Assembly (NCBI RefSeq): GCF_050916355.1
Contig: NZ_CP136946.1
Span: 3,286,001-3,350,000, forward strand
Origin: Jeongeupia wiesaeckerbachi
GTDB taxonomy: Bacteria > Pseudomonadota > Gammaproteobacteria > Burkholderiales > Chitinibacteraceae
DNA: 64,000 nucleotides
Direction of reading: 5' to 3'
Part shown: positions 7,801 to 17,115 of the stretch, one piece after another
Position numbering within the stretch: the stretch's first letter is position 1
How the letters are laid out: every line of letters begins with the position of its first letter
Made by a program: the position numbers and the translations under genes
Notes under the pieces: model-generated
The model's input: the letters and a program-made list of their open reading frames with translations, nothing else
What the model was told of the DNA's origin: nothing
Databases searched by the model: none

Positions 7801-9432
7801 TCAAACACAGCGGAATCGCGCAGCCGATTGCGCCAACCTGGATGCCAGCTCAGCAAGACGAGAGGTCGCCGACGAGACTTCCGATACGGCACTGCTGTTT
7901 TCCTCGATCATCTGCGCCACCTTTTCAACCTGGGATGCAATCTGGCCGCTGACCACCCGCTGTTCGCGCAATGCGCCGGCAATCAATTCGACCACATGGC
8001 CGAGCTGCTCGCCCGAGCTGCGAATGCGCTGCATCGAGTCCTGCAACAGGTGGATGTTCTGTATTTCGCTGATCGTGTCGGCGCGGGCCAATTGCATACC
8101 GGCGCTGGCTTCGCTGGTCCCGTCGCGGATCACGCTCAATGTTGCGCCGATTTCGTGCGTCGCCAGACCGACCCGCTCTGCCAGTTTGCGAACCTCGTCG
8201 GCAACCACCGCAAAACCACGGCCGCTTTCGCCCGCTCTCGCGGCCTCGATCGCTGCATTCAGCGCCAGCAGATTCGTCTGCTCGGCAATTTCACGGATGG
8301 TTGCGACAATGCTGGCAATGTCCCCAGAGCGTGCATCGAGCAAGGCCAGGCGCTCACCGGCCCGATCCAGCTGCTCACCGATCCGCCCCACACCGGCAAT
8401 CACTTGGGACATCCGCCCCTCGCCCTCGATCGCGGCCTGGCCCGCCCCTTTGCCTGCCGCATCGGCATGCTCGGCATTGCTTGAGACTTCGCCGATGCTA
8501 GCGCTGATTTCTTCGACCGCTGCAGCCATCTGCGACGCGGCATCGGCTTGCATGCCGGACGCTTGCGATACCAGGACCATGCTGCTCTGCAGCGCGCCGG
8601 CCGTGGTCCCCACCGCACCGACGGAGGACTGGATTTCGACGACAAGCCGCTTCAGCTCATCCCGCATCTGGGCAATGCCGGCCATGACGCTCCGCTGATC
8701 GCCGGGCAGCAACAGGATTTCGTGCGTCAGATTGCCACTGGCGATCGCTTGCGCGGCCAGTCTCGCCTCGTCCGGCTCTGCGCCGAGCTGCCGGATCAAG
8801 CCACGAACGATGATGTAGGAGCAGCCAATGCCGACCCCGAGCGCAACCAGCAACAGCACCGCGGTCATCACCTCGGCATGCCGGACCTGATCACGGGCGG
8901 CTTGATACTCCACTGCAGCCACACGCAGTTGCAGCGCAGAAAGTTCGGAAACGATGTCGCTGACAGGATCAATCGCCGGGTAAAGCGCGACGGCGGCAAA
9001 ATCGGCAACCCCCTGAATGTCATTGGCTTGCAGCAAGTGCTCAAGGCGCTGAATCGCGGCATCCGCCGCCTGCATGCGCGTCCCAGCCTCTTTGGCCAGC
9101 CCGGCTTCTTCTGCCGTCAGTGCGTTCGCGATGTAAACCCGCCACTCCTGGCGAACATCGTGCTGCGCCGTTCTGACCCGTTTGAGTCCTTCGGCGGCGG
9201 GCATCCCGCCATTGCGGACCTTGTGCGTCGTATCGACGATGTTTACCGCGTAGCGATCCGCGACGATCTTGAGCTGGGTCAGCGGATGAAGCCGATCTTC
9301 GAAGGTCGTCCGGAACCGTTGATCGTTTTGCATCAAGTTGTAAAGTGCCGAGCCACCCTGCCCAAGCATGAAAACCATCAATACGCCAACCAGCAGATAC
9401 AGTTTGGCTGCCACCGTGAGTTTGCCGGGCAT
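7801..9432 (-). CDS. Methyl-accepting chemotaxis protein
   Basis: A 543-residue transmembrane chemoreceptor. Residues 1-30 contain the first membrane helix (LYLLVGVLMVFMLG). A periplasmic four-helix-bundle-type sensor of about 150 residues follows, then a second helix (VMTAVLLLVALGVGIGCSYIIV), a HAMP segment and a long coiled-coil signalling domain. The hairpin tip EIAEQTNLLALNAAIEAARAG is canonical, split here only by length. It would couple to CheW/CheA and steer flagellar or twitching motility. No C-terminal CheR/CheB docking pentapeptide is visible. The start at 9432 has GGAG six bases upstream. No che genes are nearby, so it is an orphan receptor with an unknown ligand. Confidence 0.92.
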   Translation of the reverse strand: MPGKLTVAAKLYLLVGVLMVFMLGQGGSALYNLMQNDQRFRTTFEDRLHPLTQLKIVADRYAVNIVDTTHKVRNGGMPAAEGLKRVRTAQHDVRQEWRVYIANALTAEEAGLAKEAGTRMQAADAAIQRLEHLLQANDIQGVADFAAVALYPAIDPVSDIVSELSALQLRVAAVEYQAARDQVRHAEVMTAVLLLVALGVGIGCSYIIVRGLIRQLGAEPDEARLAAQAIASGNLTHEILLLPGDQRSVMAGIAQMRDELKRLVVEIQSSVGAVGTTAGALQSSMVLVSQASGMQADAASQMAAAVEEISASIGEVSSNAEHADAAGKGAGQAAIEGEGRMSQVIAGVGRIGEQLDRAGERLALLDARSGDIASIVATIREIAEQTNLLALNAAIEAARAGESGRGFAVVADEVRKLAERVGLATHEIGATLSVIRDGTSEASAGMQLARADTISEIQNIHLLQDSMQRIRSSGEQLGHVVELIAGALREQRVVSGQIASQVEKVAQMIEENSSAVSEVSSATSRLAELASRLAQSAARFRCV

Positions 9433-9530
9433 TGTCATCTCCACGCTTAATAAAATCAGAACAATTTCTTTTGTATAGAGTAAGAAACTGAGCGCCATTT
9501 ACGCGGCGACGGACGGAGTCAGCACAAAAC

Positions 9531-9555
9531 AAAACGCCCTCCTTTCGGAGGGCGC
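9531..9555 (-). terminator. Intrinsic terminator of phaC-phaA
   Basis: On the minus strand CGCCCTCC and GGAGGGCG pair around a four-base loop and are followed by TTTTGTTTTG. It lies just after the phaA stop codon. Confidence 0.85.
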
Positions 9556-9580
9556 TTGAACGTCGACTGAAGAAGCCGAA

Positions 9581-10759
9581 TCAGCGTTCGACCGCCAACG
9601 CAACACCCATGCCACCACCGATGCACAGCGTCGCCAGGCCCTTCTTCGCGTCGCGACGAACCATTTCATGCAGCAGCGTGACCAGCACACGCGCACCCGA
9701 AGCACCGATCGGGTGACCCAGCGCGATGGCGCCGCCGTTGACGTTGACGCGATCCCAATCCCATTTGAGTTCACGCGCGACGCCAAGCGCCTGCGCGGCA
9801 AACGCCTCGTTGGCTTCGATCAGGTCGAGCTGATCGAGCGACCAACCGGCACGCGCCAGCGCGCGTTGGGTTGCCGGTACCGGACCCATGCCCATGATGG
9901 TCGGATCGACACCTGCCGACGCGGCGGCACGGATCGTCGCCAGCGGCTTCAGGCCGAGCGCATCAGCCTTTTCGCGCGTCATCAGCAGGACGGCAGCGGC
10001 GCCGTCGTTGATGCCGGAAGCGTTACCAGCAGTAACGGTGCCTTCCTTGTCGAAGGCAGGGCGCAGCTTGGCCAAGCCCTCCATTGTTGCATCGGTCTTG
10101 ATGAATTCGTCGGCCGAGAACACAACCGGGTCGCCCTTACGCTGAGGAATGCTCACCGGAACGATCTCGTCGACAAAACGGCCAGCAGCCTGCGCGGCAG
10201 CGGCTTTCTGTTGCGACGACAGAGCCAGCTCATCCTGCTCGGTACGGCTGATACCGTATTTTTTGGCGATGTTCTCTGCAGTCACACCCATGAGGTACTT
10301 GTTGTACACATCGGTCAAACCGTCGAAGACCATGGTATCGACCAGTTGCGCATTACCCATCCGGAAGCCGTCACGCGAGCCCGGCAGGATATGCGGCGCG
10401 GCGCTCATGTTTTCCTGACCACCGGCGATGACGATGTCGGACTCGCCCGACAGGATCGCCTGCAAGCCCAGCGCGACGGACTTCAGGCCCGAGCCGCACA
10501 CCTGATTGACCGTCAGCCCCGGAACCTCATCCGGCAGGCCGGCATAACGCAAGGCCTGGCGTGCCGGGTTCTGGCCAAGACCGGCCGTCAGTACGTTACC
10601 GAGGATGACTTCGCTGACCTGGTCAGCCGGAAGACCGGTTTTTGCCAGCAACGCACGAATAACGGTCGCACCCAGTTCCGGTGCGGACACTTTGGCCAGC
10701 GAACCGCCGAAATTGCCCAGTGCAGTACGTTGGGCGGCAACGATAACGATGTCGGTCAT
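9581..10759 (-). CDS. phaA: Acetyl-CoA C-acetyltransferase (PHA thiolase)
   Basis: A 392-residue thiolase that condenses two acetyl-CoA to acetoacetyl-CoA. C88 in NQVCGSG is the acyl-accepting cysteine; GHPIGASGAR carries the catalytic His, and CIGGGMG near the C-terminus holds the second Cys. Length and opening (MTDIVIVAAQRTALGNFGGSL) fit biosynthetic PhaA. GGGAGAAACATC gives a good ribosome site. It lies 81 bases downstream of phaC on the same strand, so it supplies the first step of polyhydroxybutyrate synthesis. No phaB reductase follows, which implies phaB is elsewhere. Confidence 0.92.
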   Translation of the reverse strand: MTDIVIVAAQRTALGNFGGSLAKVSAPELGATVIRALLAKTGLPADQVSEVILGNVLTAGLGQNPARQALRYAGLPDEVPGLTVNQVCGSGLKSVALGLQAILSGESDIVIAGGQENMSAAPHILPGSRDGFRMGNAQLVDTMVFDGLTDVYNKYLMGVTAENIAKKYGISRTEQDELALSSQQKAAAAQAAGRFVDEIVPVSIPQRKGDPVVFSADEFIKTDATMEGLAKLRPAFDKEGTVTAGNASGINDGAAAVLLMTREKADALGLKPLATIRAAASAGVDPTIMGMGPVPATQRALARAGWSLDQLDLIEANEAFAAQALGVARELKWDWDRVNVNGGAIALGHPIGASGARVLVTLLHEMVRRDAKKGLATLCIGGGMGVALAVER

Positions 10760-10840
10760 GATGTTTCTCCCATCTGCCCATTGGGGCTTTGTTTTAGATT
10801 AACGGACCGGCCGCAGGTTCGGTCGGTCCGGTACTGCAAA

Positions 10841-12559
10841 TCAGGACAGACGTTCCTTGACGTAACGTCCCGGCGCCGGCTCGATCGGCTTGAACTGGCG
10901 ACTGCCAAGCGTTTTCGGCGCGGCGACCCGCTTGCCTGCACGCGGTGCCAGCCACTGGCCCCAATCCTGCCACCAGCTTCCCGGTCGCGATTCCGCGGCG
11001 TCGAACCATGCCTGCGGATCGGCATCCAGCGTTTCGTTGACCCAGTAGTTACGCTTATTAGTCGAAACCGGATTGATGGTGCCGGCAATATGGCCCGAAG
11101 CACCAAGTACGAAACGCAACGGCCCATTGAAAATACCGGTAGTCCGGTAAGCCGAACTCCACGGCACGATATGGTCCTCACGCGCCGCAAACACATAGGT
11201 CGGTATCGTGATCTGCCTCAGATCGATCGGCACGCCGCACAGCGAAAACGAACCAGGCTTGGCCAGCTTGTTGTCGAAGTACATATTGCGCAGGAACCAG
11301 GTGTGCATCGGCAACGCTAGATTGGCCGAATCGTTGTTCCAGTACAGCAGGTCGAACGGCGGCGGCGTTTTGCCCTTGAGGTAGTTGTTGACGACGTAGT
11401 TCCAGACCAGATCATTGGCGCGCAGTGCGGCAAACGTCCGTGCCAGCTCCTTGCCCGAGATCACGCCCCCTTGATCGATCACCAGCTCGCGGCTGGCAAC
11501 GACGGCCGGATCGAGGAAGTGCTTGATATCGCCCGGTTCGGTATGGTCGATCATCACCGTCATCAGCGTCAGCGACTCGAACCAGTCCAGCCCGCGCGCC
11601 TGCATGACCGGCACGGCCGTCGATACCAGTTCGCCGCCAATGCAGAACGACAGCACGTTCATTTTTTCGCTCTTGCCGATCTGGCGAACCACCTCGGCGG
11701 CGGCGATCACGCCTTGCTCGATGTAGTCATCCCACTTCAGATGGCCGAGCTCCGGCGTAATCGATTTCCACGACACCAGAAAAGTCGTATGACCTTCGCC
11801 GACCACCCAGCGCACCATCGAATTCTCGGGCTTGAGATCCATGATGTAGAACTTGTTGACGCAAGGCGGCACGATCAGCAGCGGGATTTCGTGCACATCG
11901 GTCGTCGTCGGCGAGTACTGGATCAGCTGGATCAACTCGTTTTCGAACACCACCTGCCCGGGCGAGACCGCCAGGTTTTCGCCGACGACGAATTGCGATT
12001 CGTCGGTCATGGTGATCGTGCCCTTCTGGATATCCTCCAGCAGCTTCTTCATCCCCTCGTTCAGGCTCTCGCCACGGGTATCGACCGCCAGCGCCAGCAC
12101 CTCGGGATTGGTCACGGCAAAATTGGTCGGGCTGACCGCATCAAGGTATTGGCGCGCAAAAAAAGCCATGCGCGCCTTGGTCTCATCGTCGGCATGCACA
12201 TGGTCGACCATTTGAGTCAGCCACTTGGAGGTCAGCAGATAGCTTTGCTTCAGGAAATTGAATAGCGGCAACTCCCATTCCGGCGCGGCAAACCGTCGGT
12301 CGCCTTTTTCCGGCTCGAGCTGCTGCCCGCTACCAGCGCCAATCAGCTGCAACCAGAGTGCGAGCTGCTGCTGGTAATAAAGGCTATGGGTTTCAAATGC
12401 TTCCGGTGAGACGCCCTGAACGGGGGCTACACCCGGCGGAATAGCCGCGGTGGCGGGGGTCACGGCATTGACCCAGCTTTGCCACCACTTCTGATTGGCT
12501 TCGTTGAACTGCTGGAAGAACGACTCAAGCGACGTGGACTGCAACACGGGATGCTCCAT
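10841..12559 (-). CDS. phaC: Class I polyhydroxyalkanoate synthase
   Basis: A 572-residue class I PHA synthase that polymerises 3-hydroxyacyl-CoA on the granule surface. The nucleophile C306 sits in SFCIGGE, the family's lipase-like box. The other two catalytic residues are the Asp in AAREDHIVPW and the His in GASGHIAG. The N-terminal region (FFQQFNEANQKWWQSW) is the usual less conserved domain. The start at 12559 (MEHPVLQ) fits homologue length; longer frames reach 12619 but no strong ribosome site marks either. It is followed by phaA. Poly-3-hydroxybutyrate is the likely polymer. Confidence 0.93.
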   Translation of the reverse strand: MEHPVLQSTSLESFFQQFNEANQKWWQSWVNAVTPATAAIPPGVAPVQGVSPEAFETHSLYYQQQLALWLQLIGAGSGQQLEPEKGDRRFAAPEWELPLFNFLKQSYLLTSKWLTQMVDHVHADDETKARMAFFARQYLDAVSPTNFAVTNPEVLALAVDTRGESLNEGMKKLLEDIQKGTITMTDESQFVVGENLAVSPGQVVFENELIQLIQYSPTTTDVHEIPLLIVPPCVNKFYIMDLKPENSMVRWVVGEGHTTFLVSWKSITPELGHLKWDDYIEQGVIAAAEVVRQIGKSEKMNVLSFCIGGELVSTAVPVMQARGLDWFESLTLMTVMIDHTEPGDIKHFLDPAVVASRELVIDQGGVISGKELARTFAALRANDLVWNYVVNNYLKGKTPPPFDLLYWNNDSANLALPMHTWFLRNMYFDNKLAKPGSFSLCGVPIDLRQITIPTYVFAAREDHIVPWSSAYRTTGIFNGPLRFVLGASGHIAGTINPVSTNKRNYWVNETLDADPQAWFDAAESRPGSWWQDWGQWLAPRAGKRVAAPKTLGSRQFKPIEPAPGRYVKERLS

Positions 12560-12779
12560 TCGATAGAAACGGCAACGCATGAACATCAAAGCACAGCGGA
12601 CTATTGTGCGGCGCAGCACAACAAAATATCACACCGGATGCAAGTATCGGGAAATCTTTAATGAAGAATCTACAAAATATCCTATTAGCATTTGATTTTC
12701 CGTCACATTTTCTGCTTTACCTGCTTTAGAATAAGAAGCAACTGATGTAATAAGCTCGCACTCGATTCCGAGGTAGTTG

Positions 12780-13838
12780 ATGAAACCCAGCATTCCCGGG
12801 CTTTGCGCTCTCCTGACAGCGCTCTCGCTCGCCGCCGTGCCGATGGCCGAAGCGGCCACTCAGCATGCCGAATCGACCAGCAAGACGGCCAAATCCAAGC
12901 CAGTCGGCAAGCAAACTGTTGCAAAGAATCAACAGAAGAAAACCGCTCAACCGAAAAAACCGACCATCAAGGTAACGGTTCGTAAAAAGGGCACTGTCAG
13001 CAGCCAAGCGATCGCCAATGCCCGACAAGAGGTCCGTGTTTCGCGTGCGGTCGCCCTGCCGTCGACACTCGAACGTCCCGGCGTTCAATCCTCTGCCGTG
13101 CTCGTCGTCAACGAGCAAAGCGGCGAGGTGATCTATGAAAAGAATGCCGACGCCCAAGTGCCAATTGCCTCGATCACCAAGCTGATGACGGCCATGGTCA
13201 CGCTGGACGCCCGCTTGCCGATGAACGAGCTAATCACGATCAGTGACGACGACGTCGACATGCTCAAGCACACGAGCTCGCGTCTCACCGTCGGCACTTC
13301 GCTGACCCGCGCCGAAGTGCTGCTGCTGGCCCTGATGTCGTCGGAAAACCGTGCCGCCGCCGCCCTGTCACGCACCTATCCCGGTGGTCGTGACGCCTTC
13401 GTGCGGAAGATGAACGAAAAGGCGCAGCAACTGGGCATGCGCGGCAGCCGTTTCTATGACTCCACCGGTCTGACGCCAAGCAATGTGTCGACGCCACGCG
13501 ATCTGGTGCAAATGGTCAAGGCTGCACACCATTACCCGGAAATTCACCAGTTCTCGACGTCGAGCGAGTATCGCTTCATCTCCAACCGCAACGGCCGGGA
13601 GATGATCTACCGCAACACCAACCCGCTGGTGAAGTCGGACGAATGGAATATCGGTCTATCCAAGACCGGTTTCATCAACGAAGCCGGTCACTGTATCGTG
13701 CTGCAAGCGACGATCGAGGGCACGCCGGTCGTGATGATCCTGATGGACTCTCAAGGCAGTTATACCCGGATCGGTGATGCCAATCGGGTCAAGAAATGGC
13801 TGGAAACCAGCCCTTATGCCAAGTTGCGCGCAGGCTGA
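12780..13838 (+). CDS. pbpG: D-alanyl-D-alanine endopeptidase (PBP7 type)
   Basis: A 352-residue serine peptidase of the low-molecular-mass penicillin-binding group. A signal peptide (LCALLTALSLAAVPMAEA) is followed by a Lys-rich linker of about 60 residues. The active-site motifs are all present: SITK (nucleophile Ser and Lys), SEN, and KTG in LSKTGFINEAGH. PbpG cleaves D-Ala-meso-diaminopimelate cross-links in peptidoglycan in the periplasm. GAGGT lies six bases before the ATG at 12780, which decides the start over the TTG at 12777. It is monocistronic, with a strong terminator downstream. Confidence 0.92.
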   Translation: MKPSIPGLCALLTALSLAAVPMAEAATQHAESTSKTAKSKPVGKQTVAKNQQKKTAQPKKPTIKVTVRKKGTVSSQAIANARQEVRVSRAVALPSTLERPGVQSSAVLVVNEQSGEVIYEKNADAQVPIASITKLMTAMVTLDARLPMNELITISDDDVDMLKHTSSRLTVGTSLTRAEVLLLALMSSENRAAAALSRTYPGGRDAFVRKMNEKAQQLGMRGSRFYDSTGLTPSNVSTPRDLVQMVKAAHHYPEIHQFSTSSEYRFISNRNGREMIYRNTNPLVKSDEWNIGLSKTGFINEAGHCIVLQATIEGTPVVMILMDSQGSYTRIGDANRVKKWLETSPYAKLRAG

Positions 13839-13851
13839 TCGGCGCTCACCA

Positions 13852-13891
13852 CCAAACAACAACGCCCCGGAAACGGGGCGTTGTTGTTTGG
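13852..13891. terminator. Bidirectional terminator (18-bp stem) between pbpG and trxC
   Basis: Perfect 18-base arms (13852-13869 and 13874-13891) surround GAAA. A GC core, GCCCCG/CGGGGC, is flanked by AACAA on one side and TTGTT on the other. It lies between two convergent genes and should work on both strands, although the T-tract is broken by G. Confidence 0.8.
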
Positions 13892-13903
13892 GGCTCGACG
13901 ACA

Positions 13904-14326
13904 TCAAACCAATTGGCTTACCCACGCCTTGAACTGGCCCGACGACATCGCGCCGTTGAGGCGCTCGATCTGGCGGCCGCGATCAAAGGCGATCAACGTC
14001 GGAATGCTGCGAATCTGATACTGCGCCGCCAGCGTCTGCTCGGCGTCGGTGTCCACCTTGAGGAACAGCACCTTCCCGGCAAAGTATTCGGCCGCCGATG
14101 CAAATGCGGGTGCAAACGCCTGACAGGGGCCGCACCAGGTCGCCCAGAAATCGACGACCACGGGTATCGGGCTGGCAGCGATCAGCGCGGCGGCGCTCTC
14201 CGCCGTCGCGGCAATTGGCGCACCGGCCAACAGCGCTTCGTGGCACTGGCCACAATTCGGTGCATCTGCGAGCCGGGACGGCTCCAGTCGGTTGGCGGTC
14301 TGACAATGCGGGCAGGCAACAATCAT
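13904..14326 (-). CDS. trxC: Thioredoxin 2
   Basis: A 140-residue cytosolic thioredoxin of the TrxC type. The N-terminal zinc ribbon has CPHC (C5, C8) and CGQC (C25, C28), as in E. coli TrxC; the thioredoxin fold follows with the active site WCGPC (C65, C68) and the cis-Pro loop RSIPT. It reduces protein disulfides and is often induced by oxidative stress. No OxyR site was recognised. It converges with pbpG and lies about 60 bases from the downstream iron transporter operon, whose stop codon is upstream of it on the other side of a short gap. Confidence 0.95.
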   Translation of the reverse strand: MIVACPHCQTANRLEPSRLADAPNCGQCHEALLAGAPIAATAESAAALIAASPIPVVVDFWATWCGPCQAFAPAFASAAEYFAGKVLFLKVDTDAEQTLAAQYQIRSIPTLIAFDRGRQIERLNGAMSSGQFKAWVSQLV

Positions 14327-14387
14327 GGGGTTCTCCAGAACAGACAGTGATGGTCGCGCAGCCCGCCCCGTCGATCAAGCATCCGTC

Positions 14388-15437
14388 TCATTCGCGCACG
14401 AATGCGATGGCATGCTCCAACTCAAGCCGAATGCCGATCGCTTCGCCCACCGAATGATTATGGTGACTTGGGACGAGCGAGAGGATTTTTTGTCCTGACG
14501 GCAGTGCCAGTGTGTAGAGGAACTCCGCGCCGCGAAACGCCCGCGCCAGCACGGTGGCCTTGAACGGGCTCGCATCATCGTGCTGCACGTCGTCAGGGCG
14601 AACCAGCACATCAACACGGCAACCATCCGCTTCACAATGCGTTGGCACCGCCCCCTCAAACACGCCAAGCTCGAATTCGATCTGCATTTGGCCGTTCACG
14701 ACACCCGGCAGCAGCACGCCTTCGCCAATGAAGTTGGCCACGTAACGATCGACCGGCTGGTGGTACAGCGCATAGGGGCTCGCCCATTGGCGAATCCGGC
14801 CGTCGACCATCACGCCGACGACATCGGCGACGGCAAACGCCTCGTGCTGATCGTGCGTCACCAGAATCGCCGTCGTGCCGGCCGCCTTGAGGATGTCGCG
14901 GACCTCATGCCCGAGTCGTTCGCGCAGCTCGGCATCCAGGTTGGAGAACGGTTCGTCCAGCAGCATCAGCCTCGGCTTGGGCGCCAGCGCCCGGGCCAGC
15001 GCAACACGCTGCTGCTGCCCACCGGACAGCTCGTGCGGATAGCGTTCACGCTCGCGCCGCAGGCCAACCAGGGCCAGCAGCTCGTCAATGCGTTCGGCAC
15101 ACGCTGATGCCGGCAAATGACGCAGGCCAAAACCGACATTGCCGGCAACGCTCAGGTGCGGAAACAGCGCGTAATCCTGAAACACCATGCCGATCCGTCG
15201 CGCCTCGGGCGGCAGTCCCTGCCCTGCAGCGGCGACGACGTCGCCGTCGATGCGGATCTCGCCGCCGTCGAGCACCTCAAAGCCGGCAATCGCGCGCAAC
15301 ATCGTCGTCTTGCCGCAACCCGAATGGCCAAGCAGGCAGCCGATCTGCCCCGGCGCCAGCGAAAAGGACAATGATTCGATTACCGCGCGCTCCGGATAAC
15401 GGACCGAAACGGCATTCACGTTGAGCATGGGCTTCAT
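14388..15437 (-). CDS. fbpC: Ferric iron ABC transporter, ATP-binding protein
   Basis: A 349-residue ATPase. It has Walker A GHSGCGKTT, the Q-loop FQDYALFPH, the signature LSGGQQQR, Walker B LMLLDEP and the H-loop VTHDQHEA. A C-terminal regulatory TOBE-like region of about 110 residues follows, as in FbpC. The start ATG at 15437 overlaps the permease stop by four bases (ATGA), so the longer upstream frame is not used. It energises periplasmic ferric iron import together with FbpA and FbpB. Confidence 0.92.
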   Translation of the reverse strand: MKPMLNVNAVSVRYPERAVIESLSFSLAPGQIGCLLGHSGCGKTTMLRAIAGFEVLDGGEIRIDGDVVAAAGQGLPPEARRIGMVFQDYALFPHLSVAGNVGFGLRHLPASACAERIDELLALVGLRRERERYPHELSGGQQQRVALARALAPKPRLMLLDEPFSNLDAELRERLGHEVRDILKAAGTTAILVTHDQHEAFAVADVVGVMVDGRIRQWASPYALYHQPVDRYVANFIGEGVLLPGVVNGQMQIEFELGVFEGAVPTHCEADGCRVDVLVRPDDVQHDDASPFKATVLARAFRGAEFLYTLALPSGQKILSLVPSHHNHSVGEAIGIRLELEHAIAFVRE

Positions 15438-17047
15438 GATTCTGACTTCCGGATCAACAGCACGACCGGCACGATGCCGGCGAGCACGATAAACAGACTC
15501 GGCAAGGCAGCGCGATCCCACATGCCCTCCGAGGTCATTTCAAACACGCGCACCGCCAGCGTGTCCCAGCCGAATGCGCGCGTCATCAGCGTGATCGGCA
15601 TTTCCTTGAGCACATCGACGAAAGTGAGCAAGGCGGCCGACATCAGCCCGCCGCGCAGCAAGGGCAGGTGCAAACGCCACAGCGTCTGACGTCCGTTCAG
15701 GCCGAGCGAGCGGGCCGCCTCTTCCTGACTGCGGGTAATCCGCTGCATGGCCGTATCAACCGGCTGAAAGCCGACCGCGAGAAAACGTGCCGCCAGTGCC
15801 AGCAACATCACCGCCAGCGTCCCCTTGAAGAACGCCAATCCCTCATAACCCAAAGGACGCAACGCCGCGAGCAAGACATTGTCGAGCCAGGCAATCGGAA
15901 TAAAGACGCCGACGGCCAGCACCGTTCCCGGTACCGCATAACCGAGCGTCGCCAGCCGTACCGACCAGCGCGTACCGGCGTCGGCATAGCGTCGACGCGC
16001 ATAGGCAAGCACCAGCGCCAGCAGCGTAATCAGCGCGGCTGCCATCGCCGCGATCAGCAATGATCGGCCGATAAAGGCCGGGTAGCGCGAATCGAAATCG
16101 TCGGCCCACACGTCTTTGACCCAGAACAGCAATTGCAGCAGCGGCACGATGAAGGCCAGCAACAGCACCAGCGCACACCAGCCGGCCGCCAGCCAGCGCG
16201 CTGCACCATGCAGCACGATCCGGTCGGCCTGGCCGCTGCGAACCTGGTAATTGCGCGCACCGCGGCCGTATTGCTCCAGTGCGACAAGCAGCAGCACGAA
16301 CATCACCAGCAGCGAAGCCAGCTGCGAGGCGGCGGGCAGATTGAAGAGCGCAAACCACGCCTTGTAGATCGCGGTGGTGAACGTATCGAAATTGAAGATC
16401 GACACCGTACCGAAATCAGCCAGTACCTCCATCAGCGCCAGCGTCACGCCGCCGATCAACCACGGCCGCGCCATCGGAATCGCCACCGAGACAAACGCCC
16501 GTCTTCGCGACATCCCCAGCGTCTGCGCCGCCTCGACCGCGCGCCGCCCCTGCGTCAGAAAGGCGTTCCGTGCCAGCAGGTAAACATAGGGATAGAACGC
16601 CATCGACAGCACGAGGATCACGCCGCCGGTGCTGCGTATCTGCGGAAACCAGGCGCTGCTACCGAAGCAGTCGCGCAGCAAGGTCTGCACCGGGCCGGTG
16701 AAGTCGAGCAAGCCCACCTGAACAAAGGCCAGCACGTACGCCGGCATTGCCAGCGGCAGCATCAGGGCCCAGCTGAAGAAACGCCTTCCCGGAAAAGCGT
16801 ACACGGCGGTCAGCCATGCCAGCGGCACCCCGAGCAGCAGCACGCCGACGCCAACGCCAACGATCAGCAGCAGCGTATTCCACAGCACGCCCGGCAGTAC
16901 GTATTCGAGCAGGTGCGCCCATACCTCGGGCTGCGGGTCGAGCAAGGACGACAGCACCACTCCCAGCGGCACGATGGTGAGCAGCGCAATGGGCAGCGTA
17001 TACAACAGGCCGCGACTCGGTCGCGGCGGGCGGGCAACAAAAGGCAT
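15434..17047 (-). CDS. fbpB: Ferric iron ABC transporter, fused permease
   Basis: A 537-residue inner-membrane permease with two homologous halves, each containing about six membrane segments and an EAA-type loop for the ATPase (EAAQTLGMSRRRAF in the first half and EEAARSLGLNGRQT in the second). This duplicated form is typical of FbpB/SfuB. It overlaps fbpC and lies about 70 bases downstream of fbpA. The ATG at 17047 lacks a strong ribosome site; a GTG at 17056 is an alternative. Confidence 0.9.
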   Translation of the reverse strand: MPFVARPPRPSRGLLYTLPIALLTIVPLGVVLSSLLDPQPEVWAHLLEYVLPGVLWNTLLLIVGVGVGVLLLGVPLAWLTAVYAFPGRRFFSWALMLPLAMPAYVLAFVQVGLLDFTGPVQTLLRDCFGSSAWFPQIRSTGGVILVLSMAFYPYVYLLARNAFLTQGRRAVEAAQTLGMSRRRAFVSVAIPMARPWLIGGVTLALMEVLADFGTVSIFNFDTFTTAIYKAWFALFNLPAASQLASLLVMFVLLLVALEQYGRGARNYQVRSGQADRIVLHGAARWLAAGWCALVLLLAFIVPLLQLLFWVKDVWADDFDSRYPAFIGRSLLIAAMAAALITLLALVLAYARRRYADAGTRWSVRLATLGYAVPGTVLAVGVFIPIAWLDNVLLAALRPLGYEGLAFFKGTLAVMLLALAARFLAVGFQPVDTAMQRITRSQEEAARSLGLNGRQTLWRLHLPLLRGGLMSAALLTFVDVLKEMPITLMTRAFGWDTLAVRVFEMTSEGMWDRAALPSLFIVLAGIVPVVLLIRKSES

Positions 17048-17115
17048 GGTCAACACGGCGGGTCAAAGGAAAACGGGCAGCTCGCGCTGCCCGTCATTGC
17101 GGAAGGCTTTACACC